Source: Anoplolepis gracilipes
Lineage: Eukaryota; Arthropoda; Insecta; Hymenoptera; Formicidae
NCBI RefSeq assembly: GCF_047496725.1
Contig: NC_132979.1
Location: 6,650,501-6,714,500 of the forward strand
Length of the DNA: 64,000 nucleotides
Reading direction: 5' to 3'
The position numbers were made by a program, and so were the translations under genes. Positions 38,311 through 51,349 of this stretch are shown piece by piece. The notes beneath the pieces were generated by a model. The model worked only from the letters and a program-made list of their open reading frames with translations, did no database searches and had not been told where the DNA came from. Position 1 is the stretch's first letter. Each line of letters begins with the position of its first letter.

Positions 38311-41300
38311 ATGAGATTAACGCTGTATCTGATGTGCTCGATATTGCCTTTCGTTCTTGTAAATTCGGAAAGGCATTTCAACATTGATGTTTTCGTCGAA
38401 GTGATAATGGCCATTCGGAAATTTTATTCCGCAGCGACTGTTATATTCGCTCATCCTGGAGATGAGTTCGGCGATTATGGCGGTCAGTTCGGAATTTAAT
38501 CACGGCACAGTATTATTGTCGCTGCGATTATTATTATTATTTTGTAAATTATTTGTAAATGTTAATTTAGTCGAACAAGTGTCTAATCTCGATAACCGAT
38601 TGGAATAGATCAGCATCATTGGCAACTTGTCGATCGATTATTAATTCTGATTGATATTTTGCGATTTCTATTTAACATCTCTCAATTTTTCTGTAAACAG
38701 GAAGTAAAAAAAAAGATATCGCAATTTTAAGTTTTATTTAAACAAAATTTTTAGGATTTTCTTCCACTGCGAATTCTCGCAGTTCTATCAAGCTTATCAT
38801 ATTGAATTTGCAAAATCTTTACTTATAGATTTGAAAATTACGCACTTGGTGCATACGTGCTCCCGTATACTGGGCCGACACTACGTGGTGACCCTGGACG
38901 TACACTTTAGACGATTACAGAATTCGCTCAGATATAACCATAAAATAGTGAAACCCATTATCATCGTTATCTTGCCTGATTTCGAGGCATATCTGGAATT
39001 CGTAGAGGCGACTAATACCTATCCCATGTCCTTTCCTGTGTGGTTTGTGCTGTTTCTTTTTTCGCGCGCCAACGATACTCACGATTATTGCCACGAACCG
39101 ATAGGTAATCCCTTTAACTTGGCATTCGATACGCAGATGCTAGTATTATGCCACAATGAAGGTGTTTTGCAAGAGTGGTACTCGGTCAAGGGCGAGACCA
39201 CCAAAATCTTCGATTTGGCAGAATGGGAAGGTGATTTAGGATTCGTTCCCTTGACGAACTTATCCCTATACGATCGAAGGAAGGATTTGGAGGGAACTGT
39301 TTTACGGGCGGTCACAGTCAAGGTACTAGAGTAAATCTCCAATATGTTTTATTTTTTAGATATATAATAAAATAGTTATATATATATACATATATGGGCT
39401 CTAAATATTTTATAATTAATTTGACGTATCAATCAAAATACGTATTTGACATTTGAATTGACTATTTCCATCAAGTTTCTTTTAAGAAAAATTGGTTTTC
39501 AATTATGGTTAAATAATCCTTTTAGAGTCGTATTTATATAAAAAGTTATGTATAATATAGTTTAAAAATATTTTATATTTAAATTAAAATAATTATAAAA
39601 CAAATTTTCGATTTAATTAATTCATATTAAATAAATTCAGGATATACAAATTTCTTCAAGTTTCGGAGTTGGAAATTACGTGGGCAATTTGTATGGGAAA
39701 GTGTTGGACGAGCTTACGCATTCTCTCAATTTTAGTTTGGATATAGTATCTATATTAAATGACCACGGCATGTGGAATAACGAGAATCTCAGTTGGTCTG
39801 GAGTAATGAATGAGATTGTGTCAGGTCGCGCGGATTTCGCTATCGCCGATATGTCGATGACGAGTTTTCGAGTACGTTACGTCGATTTCACGCTGCCCTT
39901 GATAATATCTAAGAACAGTTTGTTCATCAGACAACCCGGGATATGCGGTGTTAAGTGGCTCAGTTATTTTCAGGTAATTGCGATTAATAAGATTAATTGA
40001 CAATAAAATTGTTTTGGTTTACATTTTTATTCCGTTATTGTGTGTTAACGATATATATATAATATATACTTTTAAAATATTAAAAAAGCAAATAATTTTT
40101 TTTAAATTAATAATTTATTGTATAATTATTCAACAGATGTTTGAGTGGAACATCTGGATTGCGATTGTCGTGTTACTATTGATTACCCCACTTCTGTTGT
40201 CTTTCATGAAAATGTATTGCGAATTTAGAAGAACTGTGGATTTGATTTCCGACAATTTTCTCTGCATTTGGGGTATATTTTGTCAGCAAGCACTTATAGG
40301 TAAAAATGTTTACACTGTTAAAAAACTAAAATTTATGCAAAACATTTTAATAAAATACTGATCCATTAAATATTTATAAAATATCACAAAGGAAACAGAA
40401 AGAAAAAAAAATTTTATTTTAAAGTAATTTAAGAAAGGTTTAATTTTTTTATTTAAAAAATTATTTTAATTAAGAATTAAAAATTAAATAACCCTTTTAA
40501 GTGCACTCTTTCTCGAAATTTTTTTAAATTAAATCTTTTTTTTAGCATTTCCGAGAAGTTCGCCGCTACGCGTTGCGTACTTTACGATATTCTTAACGGC
40601 GATACTGGTGACAGCTCATTATTCAGCAGCGTTAGTATGCTTCTTAACGTCTTGCACTCGCATTCTTCCTTTTCATTCGATAGATGAATTTGTCATCGAC
40701 GGTACTTATCAATTAATCGTTCCACGTGGCAGTGCTGACTACGACATAATCTCCGTAAGTTCATCCAATTCATCTCAAATATTTTAACTTTCACTTCTGA
40801 TACTCGTTTATTTGTAAACGACCGAATAAACTATGCTATGTTAAACCGTTGCATCCTGCAATATGGAATTACAATTACAAATTACGATTCGATGTCTATC
40901 ATAAGCTTGTCAGCTGAAGTGTGTCTGTATTAAAAATGTTTTTGTGCGATAGTATCAGTCAGTGCATGAGAATGCTTTCTCGATGAAACTGATGAAACTA
41001 ATGAAGAAGGAATCAGAATTACCGGAGACTATAATCGATGGTTTCTTGCAAGTACGATTTTGCAACTATGACAATATAGTTGATATTACGTAATTTTTTC
41101 GATAAAATTAATCAATTATTTCGGATAATACAATCAATTACTAATTATTTTTAAAATATACGATGTCTATGCTTGTTTTTCTTTGGAAGGTTATTTATAT
41201 AATTTATTATCTATTATATTTGTTTAGGTATGCAATGAGAAAAATGTCGCTTACATGATATTGAATGCTTTGAAGAAAAATGTTGAAATGGAAATTCCTT

Positions 41301-41720
41301 GTAAATTGTCCACCGTCAGCACTGAAAAAATAGACAATTTAGGGATGATTCTGTCCAAAGGCAATCCATACACGGGCGTGATAAATTATCAGTGAATATC
41401 TAGTACAATTTTTCCATTCGCTTTTCTTCTTCCAATTATAAAAGTTTTGTATGTTTTATAGTTTGCAGAAATTTTTGGATAACGGCATGATGAAGCGTTT
41501 AAGGGATACGAAGATCTTAACGCATTCCGCCGAAAACACGGCTTACACACCGGTCCGCATGACTAATATCGTCCCAATTTTGGCGATTCTTTGTGGAGGG
41601 ATTATTTTAAGTGTCGCTATACTGGTTATGGAAAACACTTATTATCGATACAAGAAAAAGAAACTTCAATCGCGGATTTTCTATCGTTCGAAAAAACAAT
41701 TATTTCTTAAAAAGCAATAA
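38311..41720 (+). CDS. Ionotropic receptor (IR) family, tandem copy C
   Basis: Exons 38311-38482, 38829-39322, 39641-39973, 40137-40299, 40546-40754, 40953-41051, 41228-41391, 41462-41720; 630 residues, all phases intact. Same domain order as copy A: signal peptide, S1 with SGRADFAIAD and MTSFR, M1, pore, M3 (AHYSAALVCFLT), S2, terminal helix and basic tail. Exon 6 has an in-frame loss of three codons relative to A and B. Exon 2 carries a private change (WEGDLGFVP in place of WKDDIKFVL). Its intron 2 is nearly identical to that of copy A, unlike B. Confidence 0.88.
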
Positions 41721-43117
41721 TCTCGCTTGAAACATATTATACTATTTTATGTGATCGGAATTTTTTATTTATTTAATTTTTTACTCAATGAGTGTCTTTA
41801 TATGTTAATGAAAAATGCTATTATTATATATATTATTATTATACTATAGAAATATTACTTCTCATATCTTTGTGTGTATGTGTGTTTACAGATTTACAAT
41901 AACAGTTAATTATATAATATTATGTAACATTCTAGTTTTAAGGCTTTCACGCCCACGGATATCCTCAGAGGAAAATATAATTATTATTTTATTTTATAAC
42001 ATTATTTATATGTTTGTGTGTGTTTGTCAAGGTATTTAAATATCTTTTTAGATATCGAAATAATAAATTCTTTTAAATATATATATGAAATACATTTTTT
42101 TCGGCAATATTGTGTCTAATTTATGAATAATTCTATAATTATTCAATATTGATGTATACTATAAGAAATATTCTTTCAGAGTGCCATGCGCAAATTGAGG
42201 CACATTTAAAATAAGATATTGTTGTGTATTTATGAAATGCGTGGATAAATAATACTGATTACGGGAATTTTACAACAATGATCCAGTTTACACCGTTAAA
42301 TCGGTTGGTGGGGACTAAACATTTGATATGTTTCTGTTTATCGACATTCCACGGCAATTGTGAAAGCAATAGACAAATTACAGCATTATTTATAACATTT
42401 TCACTTTTTTATTTCAAAATTTTCTAATGGCAGTGATATATACGATCTGGTATGAGCTAAAACAAACCAAATGTTTACCGCGCGCCAGAATCTTTTGATA
42501 CGCATATCAATTTAATTTGATATTTGCAATCAGGAGTACCACACTCAAAGTATGAGCGTTTATATTGTGCATATTAATCAATTTAATATAAATATAGTAC
42601 TTATTAGTATGCGTATCGGTGTAAACTAGGACAATGAATAATTTACAGTTCGGGCGATGATTCGCTGATAGGAAGAATCGTGCCCTGATACGTATCCTCG
42701 CGTAATTTCTAACAATGTAGCAACAATTTATATCACCTGGTAGCACTCTTTTGCGCGCACCCCTATATTTAGATCCCTCGGATCCGATAAAGTCAAATGT
42801 TCGCGACGATCACTTTTCAGTCGCGCATCTGCGTCATTGAATCGCGGAACCTCGTTCTTTCTTTCCGTTAATTCAGGGCTGCGCTTTTGATAAAAGATCT
42901 CGCTTATGATCATTATTATTGTAGGATTTGTGTGAGAAATTAAAGTTATCGATTTTTCCTCCATTTATTTTAATTCTTACAAGGAACGGATCGTTTCAAA
43001 TTAAACGTGTATTAATAATTATTTATTTATTGCAATAATATTTTTAATTAGACAAAAATTATATTTTTGCATAGTCATTCATTAGTTTGAATCTTTCTTT
43101 TTCACTTTAATTTTACG
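41721..43117. other. Spacer between receptor copies C and D
   Basis: The first 350 bases resemble the sequences after copies A and B. From about 42100 the sequence is unique and leads to the promoter of the diverged copy D. No gene recognised. Confidence 0.5.
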
Positions 43118-46100
43118 ATGAAGTATACGACAGTGATATCTCTCGTGACGCTCTTCTTCGCGTTAACCATCAAAGCAGAAGAATTACACATTAACAATTA
43201 TTTTCGGCTAATTAACGACGTCCACAAGTTTTATCGTACTTTTAGCATTATTTTCGTGCGGTCCAGCAATTGTCCTGGTAAGTATTGAAAGGAGCTTTCC
43301 GTCTTTTTCGCTTCTTATATCGCTTTAGTCAACGAAAAGAGAGTTTCTAAAAAAATATAATTAAAGCTTAAAAAAATATAATTAAAACGAATACTTTAGA
43401 TCGCGCTTCAGATGTATGTAAAATAATTTTTATCAATTTTTTTTTCTGCAAATGTTTTTAATTATAAATTACAAAACGCAGATTTCGATATGACAACGCT
43501 GATGCACGCATGGTCGCGTGACTTCTCACGACAGCGGATCATAACCGCGACCATAACTTTCTCGGATCTAATGAGCGAGTACAACGTGTACCAGAGGAAC
43601 ATCGGGCGGCCATTGTTCGTTATTCTTCTCGACACCGGGGAGAGCATGAGCGAATTCATCAAGGTGACGAGGAGCGTAAAGCCCATCTCCTTCCCCGCCT
43701 GGTTGATCGTGTTTCTGCAACGTCCCGGAAAACCCCTCGAGGAGTATTGCCGACATCCTGCTGGCAACATGTTCAACGTAGACTTCAATACTCTGATGCT
43801 GGTCCTGTGCTACGACCATCCGAGCCTGATCGAGTGGTACGCCATTCGCGACAATCACACCAGGACATTCGAGCTGGCCACGTGGACCGCTGACGGAGGT
43901 TTAGCTTTTCGTACGCGAAAAACCCTCTACGCCAGGAGAAGCGACATGTTTGGCGACATCATACGCGTGGGATCTGTGAACGTGAGTTGCTTTAATGTTG
44001 GAAAATCATAAATAACCACCTTCTCGCGCAATTTGTCATAGAATCGATATTAGAATTTAATGATGCATCCTATAAGTAGACAACTGATAGATTGACTTGA
44101 TAATTCTGTTGACGAATGGGATTCGAAGAAGTCGCCATTTTTCTTGCTGAAGAACGGTGAAATCAGCGGGTATTTCGGCTTGCTGATGATAGAGCTCAGC
44201 AGAGTGATGAACTTTACGATGAAGGTCCTGACTCCAACGGAAGCATATGGCAGTTTTAATAAGGAGGAAAATATATGGACCGGCGTGATCGGCCAATTGG
44301 TGAATGGCAAAGCTGATATCGGCGTCTCCGAATTCACGATAATGGAGTGTAGATTAAGTGTCGTTGATTTCACGTTGCCATTGATACATTCGCCAAGTCG
44401 CGTCTACTTTAAGCAGCCTGATAGAACCGATGTGCATTGGACTGGATACTTCAAGGTAATGATTACGTCGTTTAAAAATTATACGTGTGTTTGCGTGAAC
44501 GTATGCATAATAGTAGTACTATAATTATATTATAAAATCTATAATAATTTTAAAGACTGAAATTATTTGATTATATCTGAGAAAATAATTTTAAAGCAAT
44601 TTGTGAAACTCGAGGAAGAAAATATATAATAATGAAATTTAGGTTTGGTGAGAAATAAAATCTTTCTTCCTTTAAATCTTTCAGACATTTAGTTCCGGAA
44701 TTTGGATCACGTTAGCGACGATAGTAATAATTGCTTCTATTCTGTTAAGTGTTATAAATGCAAAAAGCAATTTTTCGATTAACCTAATAGTCGAAAATTA
44801 TATCCATGTTTGGGGGATTTATTGTCAGCAAGGTTTATCAGGTAATATTTATTAAAGGTACATTTATATATAATTTTTCAAACTATTTGTGACATTTAAA
44901 ATATAATTGTTACATCAATCTGAATTAATGTACAAGTATTTAGAGCGCAGTATAATGTATATATTACATTTATTTTTGCGGATCACAGAATGTCCGAAAA
45001 AGTTGTCAATGAGATTGGCTATTTTCTCGATTTACGTCTCGTCGTTGGTAATCGCAGCCGCTTATTCAGCTTCGTTGATTAGCTGTCTAACACTATCTAA
45101 GCCAACCCTACCTTTCTCTACTCTGGAAGGTTACGTTGAAGATGGCTCTTATAAATTAATTGTCATGAAAAATAGCGCCGAAGAAGATTTGGTCCATGTG
45201 AGTTCGCTCTGTTAGCCATTGAAAATATTATTTGAGTAACAGAAATTTGTGTAGTCAGATATTTTGATCAACGCAATTACGAATAAAATTAATAAATTAA
45301 TTTTATGATTTTTTCTATTTAAAAATATAAAATTGAATCTCACTTCTCTTCTCTTTCTTTCATATGTTTACATTCTTACAATATATAAATGTTATTAGAA
45401 TTTTAGAAAATTATATTATATAATACAATAATTATATATAGTATATATATTAAAGAAAAAAATAATATCGTATTATTTGAATGATTACAGCATAACACTT
45501 CCATGTTTCTGAAAATGCACAAATTATTGAAAAAAAAGAAGTACTTGCCGTCTACATTGCCGGAGGGATTCAAGCAAGTTAGCGATTTAATTGGTGAAAT
45601 TAACAGCATTAATTTTTTTTCATTGAAGTCAATTCACGCCAATGATTCTCACGCAGATCTGCGAGCAGAAGAATTTGGCATTTTACACGACGGAGGTATT
45701 CAAGAGCGCCACGCTTAATCTGAAGTGTAAGATCATGTATATAGAGACCGGAAGAATCGATAGTTTAGCGTTCGCTCTAACGAAAGGAAATCCTTATACT
45801 GGCCTCATGAATTATCAGTAAGTTCATAAAAAATGCATACTAATAATTTAATAATATAAAGCGGTGTACTTGTTTATCTAATGTGCGCATTGAAAATTAG
45901 CGTTTCTCCTTTTCTGTCAAATTTTTTAATATTCCAAAAAGTATTTTTTTAAATATTTAGAATCAACAATTTTAATTTAAAAAAATTAATTAATTTTTAA
46001 TTGGGAAAATTTAATTTTTAATAATATTTTTCAAGATAAAGGTTTTGTTTAAAAATCTTGAGGAGTGATTCTGAGAGAATCTCATTAAAATAGTATAATA

Positions 46101-46555
46101 TTAATTAGAAATGTAATATATAGTTGAAAAGAAATAATTAAATTGTAGTAAAAGATAGAATTATATTCAAGTAGAATTATTCGTGATCTTGTTAATTTTT
46201 AAGACAAATGTTTCAAACATTTTTCAGTTTACGGCGATTTCAGCTTAATGGTGTTATAAATAAATTGAAGAACCAGCAATCTTTCTTAAGTAATAATCCA
46301 ACGAATACGAATTATTACAGCGTGGTTAGTTTAGGAGATATAGCACTGACTTTGACGATAGTGGTAGCTGGTATAATACTGGCATTATTTATCTTGATAA
46401 TCGAGAAAATGTATTATTCTCTTAATATTCGGTTTAAAAGCAACAAGTCAAAAACTCAAGTTATATTCTTGGCGCAAAATTATAAAAATAAAACAGAAGT
46501 AATAAGAAATAAAGCAGAAAGGAAGTTTTTAAAGTTTCCAAAATTTTACGAATAA
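43118..46555 (+). CDS. Ionotropic receptor (IR) family, diverged copy D
   Basis: Same eight-exon layout as A-C but clearly older. Exons: 43118-43277, 43482-43981, about 44129-44455, 44685-44841, 44989-45197, 45491-45577, 45657-45817, 46228-46555; about 642 residues. Signal peptide; S1 with GEISGYFG and NGKADIGVSE, MECR carrying the ligand-type Arg; M1 (IWITLATIVIIASILL); M3 (AAYSASLISCLT); S2 ending KGNPYTG; last helix and basic tail. Base use is more GC-rich in exon 2 than in A-C. Odd point: exon 3 has no acceptor where its relatives have one. The in-frame TGA at 44093-44095 means the exon must start after it, and the only in-frame AG sites are at 44127-44131, without a pyrimidine tract. Either this weak acceptor is used, or the gene is damaged there. 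Confidence 0.8.
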
Positions 46556-48293
46556 TTGATCGAATATTACTGACATAATAAATGGAGATTTTTACTTTTT
46601 CTAATATATCTAAAAAAATATTGATAAAATATTTAAATTGTATATCTAACTTATACATTATAGTGATATAGTTTGAACTGTGAGAGAGTTTAATTAACAC
46701 TATTTCTTGAATTTTAAATGTAAAAGATATATTTTATATACAAGTAATGCACACAATTCATAGATATAATAATCTCATTACAAATAAAACTTATAATTAA
46801 TTGTGACATTATAAAGCTTATATTATTATATATATAATCTATTTTCCTCATACATTCTTATTTTTCTCTATTCATTTTATTATATGATTATTTTATTTTT
46901 TTATTGGAATTTGTCTTTTTCTCGACAAAATTTTATCAATTTTATCAATATCATATTTTATCAATTTTATCAATATCATATTTTTCTCGAAATCATAACG
47001 TGCATTTAAAAGAATTATCCTTCGATAATTTGGATAAACTTCAGTATAAGACGAGTAATTTTCTTCTTTCTTTGTGTAAATAACAATACAAATAATAGAC
47101 GGTATTCTTGGTAATAATACATGCGTTTTTCTGTCGTGCCACGCATTCTTTGTTCGCGAAATTACTTTCTCCGCCAAGAGGAGTAGAAATTCGTTGCATT
47201 CATAAAGATACAGAAAAGGAATGTGCGAATGCAATATAGGTATACGTATATAAATAAAGAAATTCTACTCCTTTTTTAAAAAAAGACTGTAGATTTTATT
47301 TATCGCGCGACGTTGCATTAATATGAAAAATTTGTTTATTTTTATTTTGTCATTCAAAAGTTACTTAAAACTATTTTTTCTATACGCGAATACAATCATC
47401 AATTTCCATACATTATATTATTCCCGCGAGAGTATTTCATCACGATCACAATCTCCGTTCCTGCCATTTCCGCTAAACATAAATGTACTCATGTAAATAA
47501 TGCATTGTACATGTAGATCGAAAACCAGATAACATTCGATAACATTCAATGGTGAATATAATAGTTCACAAGAATTATAAGAATTGATTAAGTTCGTGTA
47601 AATAAAATAAGTGATAAAAATCGAAAGAATGTCAAGGTATCATTTTATCTCGTGGTCGAAAATTTGACCTTTTTTTTAGATGCAAGATTTATTTTTCAAA
47701 CAATAATTACTTGAAAAATACATATACACGTTTTGCAGAGATTATAAGTCTGGCTGTCATATTAAAGAAAGCATGTGGATTTGCATCGTGTGTGTTACGA
47801 AAAAAAAATATTTACATGAAAATAAGGTAGGCTGGATTGCGTAACGCTGAATATGCTTCTGGTTAGACACGGCAATGCGTAAAGACACATTGATTTATGA
47901 AGAAAATAAAAAAAAAAAAAAAGAAAAGAAAACGCGTATATCCCGCGACCTTTGCTGAAATTCGCCCACACGAATTTTACCCACGCGAATGCAATGGAGA
48001 GAAAAATGTCCCAACCGACTCTCTGATTTACAAGAACGTAAACGCCCTTCTGATTTCGCTCAAGTGTCACAATCTCATCAAGTACGTGAACGCGAGCGCG
48101 AGGTTTCGAGCATTCTCTCACACGAGAGGTCACGTAGGAGTATTTTAGTATGAAATTATAATATCCTCTGAAATTCGTTAATTTTATAGCTACATAAAAA
48201 CTCAACGATTCGCCGAGGAAGAAAATTTTGTAAATTGAACATTCAAGAAGCTAATTTTGAAAGATTGAATAATTTTTTTTTTTTTTTCAGATA
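46556..48293. other. Intergenic region after the receptor cluster
   Basis: AT-rich to about 47600. Between 47800 and 48150 the sequence is less AT-rich with open frames on both strands, but neither strand has splice or family support. Nothing called. Confidence 0.4.
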
Positions 48294-48575
48294 TCAATAA
48301 TTTATTAACAGTATTACTTATAATTGCCTGTAAATCAAATTCGATAAATAAAGTAATTTATGTATGTATCAATATAAATTATTATAATTAATTTAATTAT
48401 AAAATATCTCATTTATATAAAAATAAATTATTGTATTTTATTTTTATATAAATGAGATGTTTTATAAATAAATTAATTATAATAATTTATATTGATACAT
48501 ACATGAATTACTTTATTTATCGAATATGATTTACAGACAATTATAAGTACCATAATACTGTTAATAAATTATTGA
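48294..48575. mobile_element. Near-perfect 282-bp inverted repeat (foldback MITE-like)
   Basis: The left arm starting TCAATAATTTATTAACAG and the right arm, read in reverse complement, match along about 135 bases each, meeting at a short centre near 48430. Differences are a handful of substitutions and a 5-base indel. No open frame inside. It is unrelated in sequence to the element at 36642. A T15 run lies just outside the left end. Confidence 0.85.
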
Positions 48576-51349
48576 CAAGCGGAAATGCAGTCAGCAGTTT
48601 CTTGCAGTCAATTCGGTACGCACTCAGGTAGCATAAACCGCCGGCGGCCGCGACGGATGTGAGCGAGCACGCGCTTACATTTCCGCTTTCCGTTCGACCG
48701 GAAGTGACCTTTGCCTCATTAGAAAAAACCCGCACGCACGCATCAATCTCCTGCAATGGATTGTCGACGATTGTTTGTCGCACACAAGTCGCTTCGATGT
48801 ATATAAATTCGTAAGTGGTCATTATCGTTGCACCGAAGGTTAACCGCGTTGATTATCAATTACAAAAATGAATACGTCGTCTTTGCGAGTATCAATCGGT
48901 GAGAAATTAAACTCGAACATCACGCGATGGCTATGCGTGCAAGCGGCGAGAAATCTGCTTCTTCTATTGACAAATCATCTCGGACTCCCGTTATAAAATT
49001 TTTTTTTAAATTCTCGAATTTTTATGTTTCAAGATAATACATACAGGATGCACATCTAAAAGTTTGTTTAAAATGAGAGACGTTGAAATGAAAGCATCCT
49101 GAAATTAATTACTTCTTACATTCAATGCAAATGCAAACAAACAACTACATGTATATTCGCGAGATGCACTTGATAAATTTAATATGCTAGCCGAGATGTA
49201 TTAATCCCACACTTTTTAAACAAAGTCTCTGACAAGTTATTAAATTTAATTAACTGTCTGAAATTAAAAATACAAGGAGTAAACTTTAACAGAAAACCTT
49301 GATAGTAAACATCATTGATTGCATTAAAATTGATATGAATTTGATGGTCTAGTCACCGAGGATGACGCGCATTAAAGAAAGAAAACGTGAAAAATTACCC
49401 TTTCATTTCTTTACTGCGTCGTCGGAGAAATGTTTCAAAATAAAAAAAAACCCGCATCGCTATGGGATGATGATGGATACGACGCGATCGCACGCGAGAC
49501 GATTTAACGATGCATCTTTCCTTCGCGCGGCCTCGAGACATGCATTCTGCAGACATGCATAGTTGTCTATTATCGGCGCCGACGATCGACAACTGTCGTT
49601 CCAGGGGAAAAATAAGAATTCTCGTCGAACGACTGCGGTCTCCCTCTCTTTCCCTCTCGTCGCACGTGGCAGTCATTCTTAGCGCGTTGTGTCATCTCTT
49701 TGGGCTTGTCCAGAATGCCATTATATCGTGTCGCGACGTGACAGCTTCTGTAGTCGATCGTAACAATAATTATGACCCAGGAAACGATAATGCTTCTCGA
49801 CCGATTGTCGTGCAGAAAACAATGATGGTGACGACGATGATGACTACGACGACCTGATCTCTGAGAAACCTTAAGATCGCACAGTGACGTGTTTCGCAAA
49901 CAAGAAAAACTTACCTACAAGTTTTCTCATCAGGATTTAATGAGATTTTTATAGTCTCTTTTTTGTGGTAAATTATAATTATAGAATTATTTTTGATAAC
50001 TGTGGGTGCTATATATAATTACATATTTATTTAAGCTACTTATTAAAAAAACCTCTCCGATAAAAGAAAAACATTTCGATACTTCTGCTTTCTCGAATAT
50101 TTTATACAAAGATTATTTATTACTTAATTTTAAATTTTAGTATCACAATTATTCTAACAGAGTTTTTATAGTAAAAAAAGTGAAAAAAAATATGTAATCT
50201 AGCGAGATAAAAAACTCGGAGAATCTTGCAGTGAATCCGTCACTGAACACTGATTACCGCGAAGCTCATTAACACGTTCGAATGTGTGTAGGAAGGTGTT
50301 AGCTACGCGCTGGATCATTTGTCCTTATGAAACACTGATGGTTTTTAGAGGAAGCAGCAGCAATTGCCACTGCGCACGGATGAAAAATTACGAATCCAAT
50401 AAGAACGCGAGTCGTTGTCCTCGACATCGAGTTGGAAATTATCTAACCGTTCCTGTCCTTATATAAAAGTGTCTGATAATTTAATTAGTTTCTCATTGAT
50501 AAAATATTACGCACATATGCATATTATATATATATATAAACGTATTAATTTTTTTAATACTCTCAAGTCAAGTAATTTGATTAGCAAATTGTTAGAACGC
50601 GAAGAAGCACGTATATATTACTTTGTTATTAATTATAAAATAATATAAATTTATTATTACATTTGAGATAACTTAATTATTAGTCAGAAGTTAAATATTA
50701 TATATTAAAAAAGTTTGTGATTTGATTAGGGACTTATTTTTTCTACAATTCTGATTTAAAAATTCCATTATGAAAAAAGCAACAAGTATTTAATTAACTG
50801 CTATTCAGAACGTAAATTACATCAAACTTCATAATGAGACCCTGTTGCTGATTAACATCGACGTTTATTTGGACACTGTCAAAATCTCCATTTGTCACGT
50901 GTCGCGAACGACACGATGTCAACACAGCGTTTATTCAATGTTAAACCGAAGGAACTGCCGACGTACAGTTCGATCAACATCGTAATCCAAGTACTATTGT
51001 GAAACGATACGATCGGCGATCGTAAAAGCATTTGAGTCGTGTAGCACTTTGACTTTTGTCCAAAATAGGCGGCCATTAGAGTCCTCGATGTGTGCAACAA
51101 GTTCTTATCTCGGAAGGATAAGTCACGAGGTGGCCCTTCTCTCTCTTTCTTTCTTTTCCTCAAAACTGTTCGCACGTTACTTTTCTTCGTCTATGTTCCT
51201 TTATACTTCAAATTATCATTTTTATTCAATTTTTATTTTGATACGCAAATTTTATTACTTTTTTACAATCTTTTATTCAATCTTTACATGTATTTTTTTT
51301 TTTAGTGTATAAAATACAAATCTCCGTCTCTCCGTTTTCCTTCTCTCTC
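48576..51349. other. Intergenic or upstream regulatory region, mixed composition
   Basis: CpG-containing patches (about 48620-48910 and 49340-49870) alternate with AT-rich DNA. A possible first exon with start codon (48868-48898) ends in a good donor (GTGAGA), but no partner exon was found. The open frames at 49362-49899 overlap on both strands and lack family features. Might belong to the regulatory domain of the gene at 57142. Confidence 0.3.

Larger units (their letters stand above)
25990..42060 (+). repeat. Tandemly duplicated 5-6 kb units carrying receptor copies A, B and C
   Basis: Gene bodies and spacers repeat with start-to-start distances of 4883 bp (A to B) and 6152 bp (B to C); the extra length is explained mainly by the foldback element and adjacent sequence. 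Exons, introns and proximal promoters all align, so whole genomic segments were duplicated, not retrocopies. Confidence 0.9.

Noticed and set aside
49362..49899. Overlapping open frames on both strands
   Set aside because: CpG-containing sequence yields long frames by chance; no splice pairs, domains or favourable start context.
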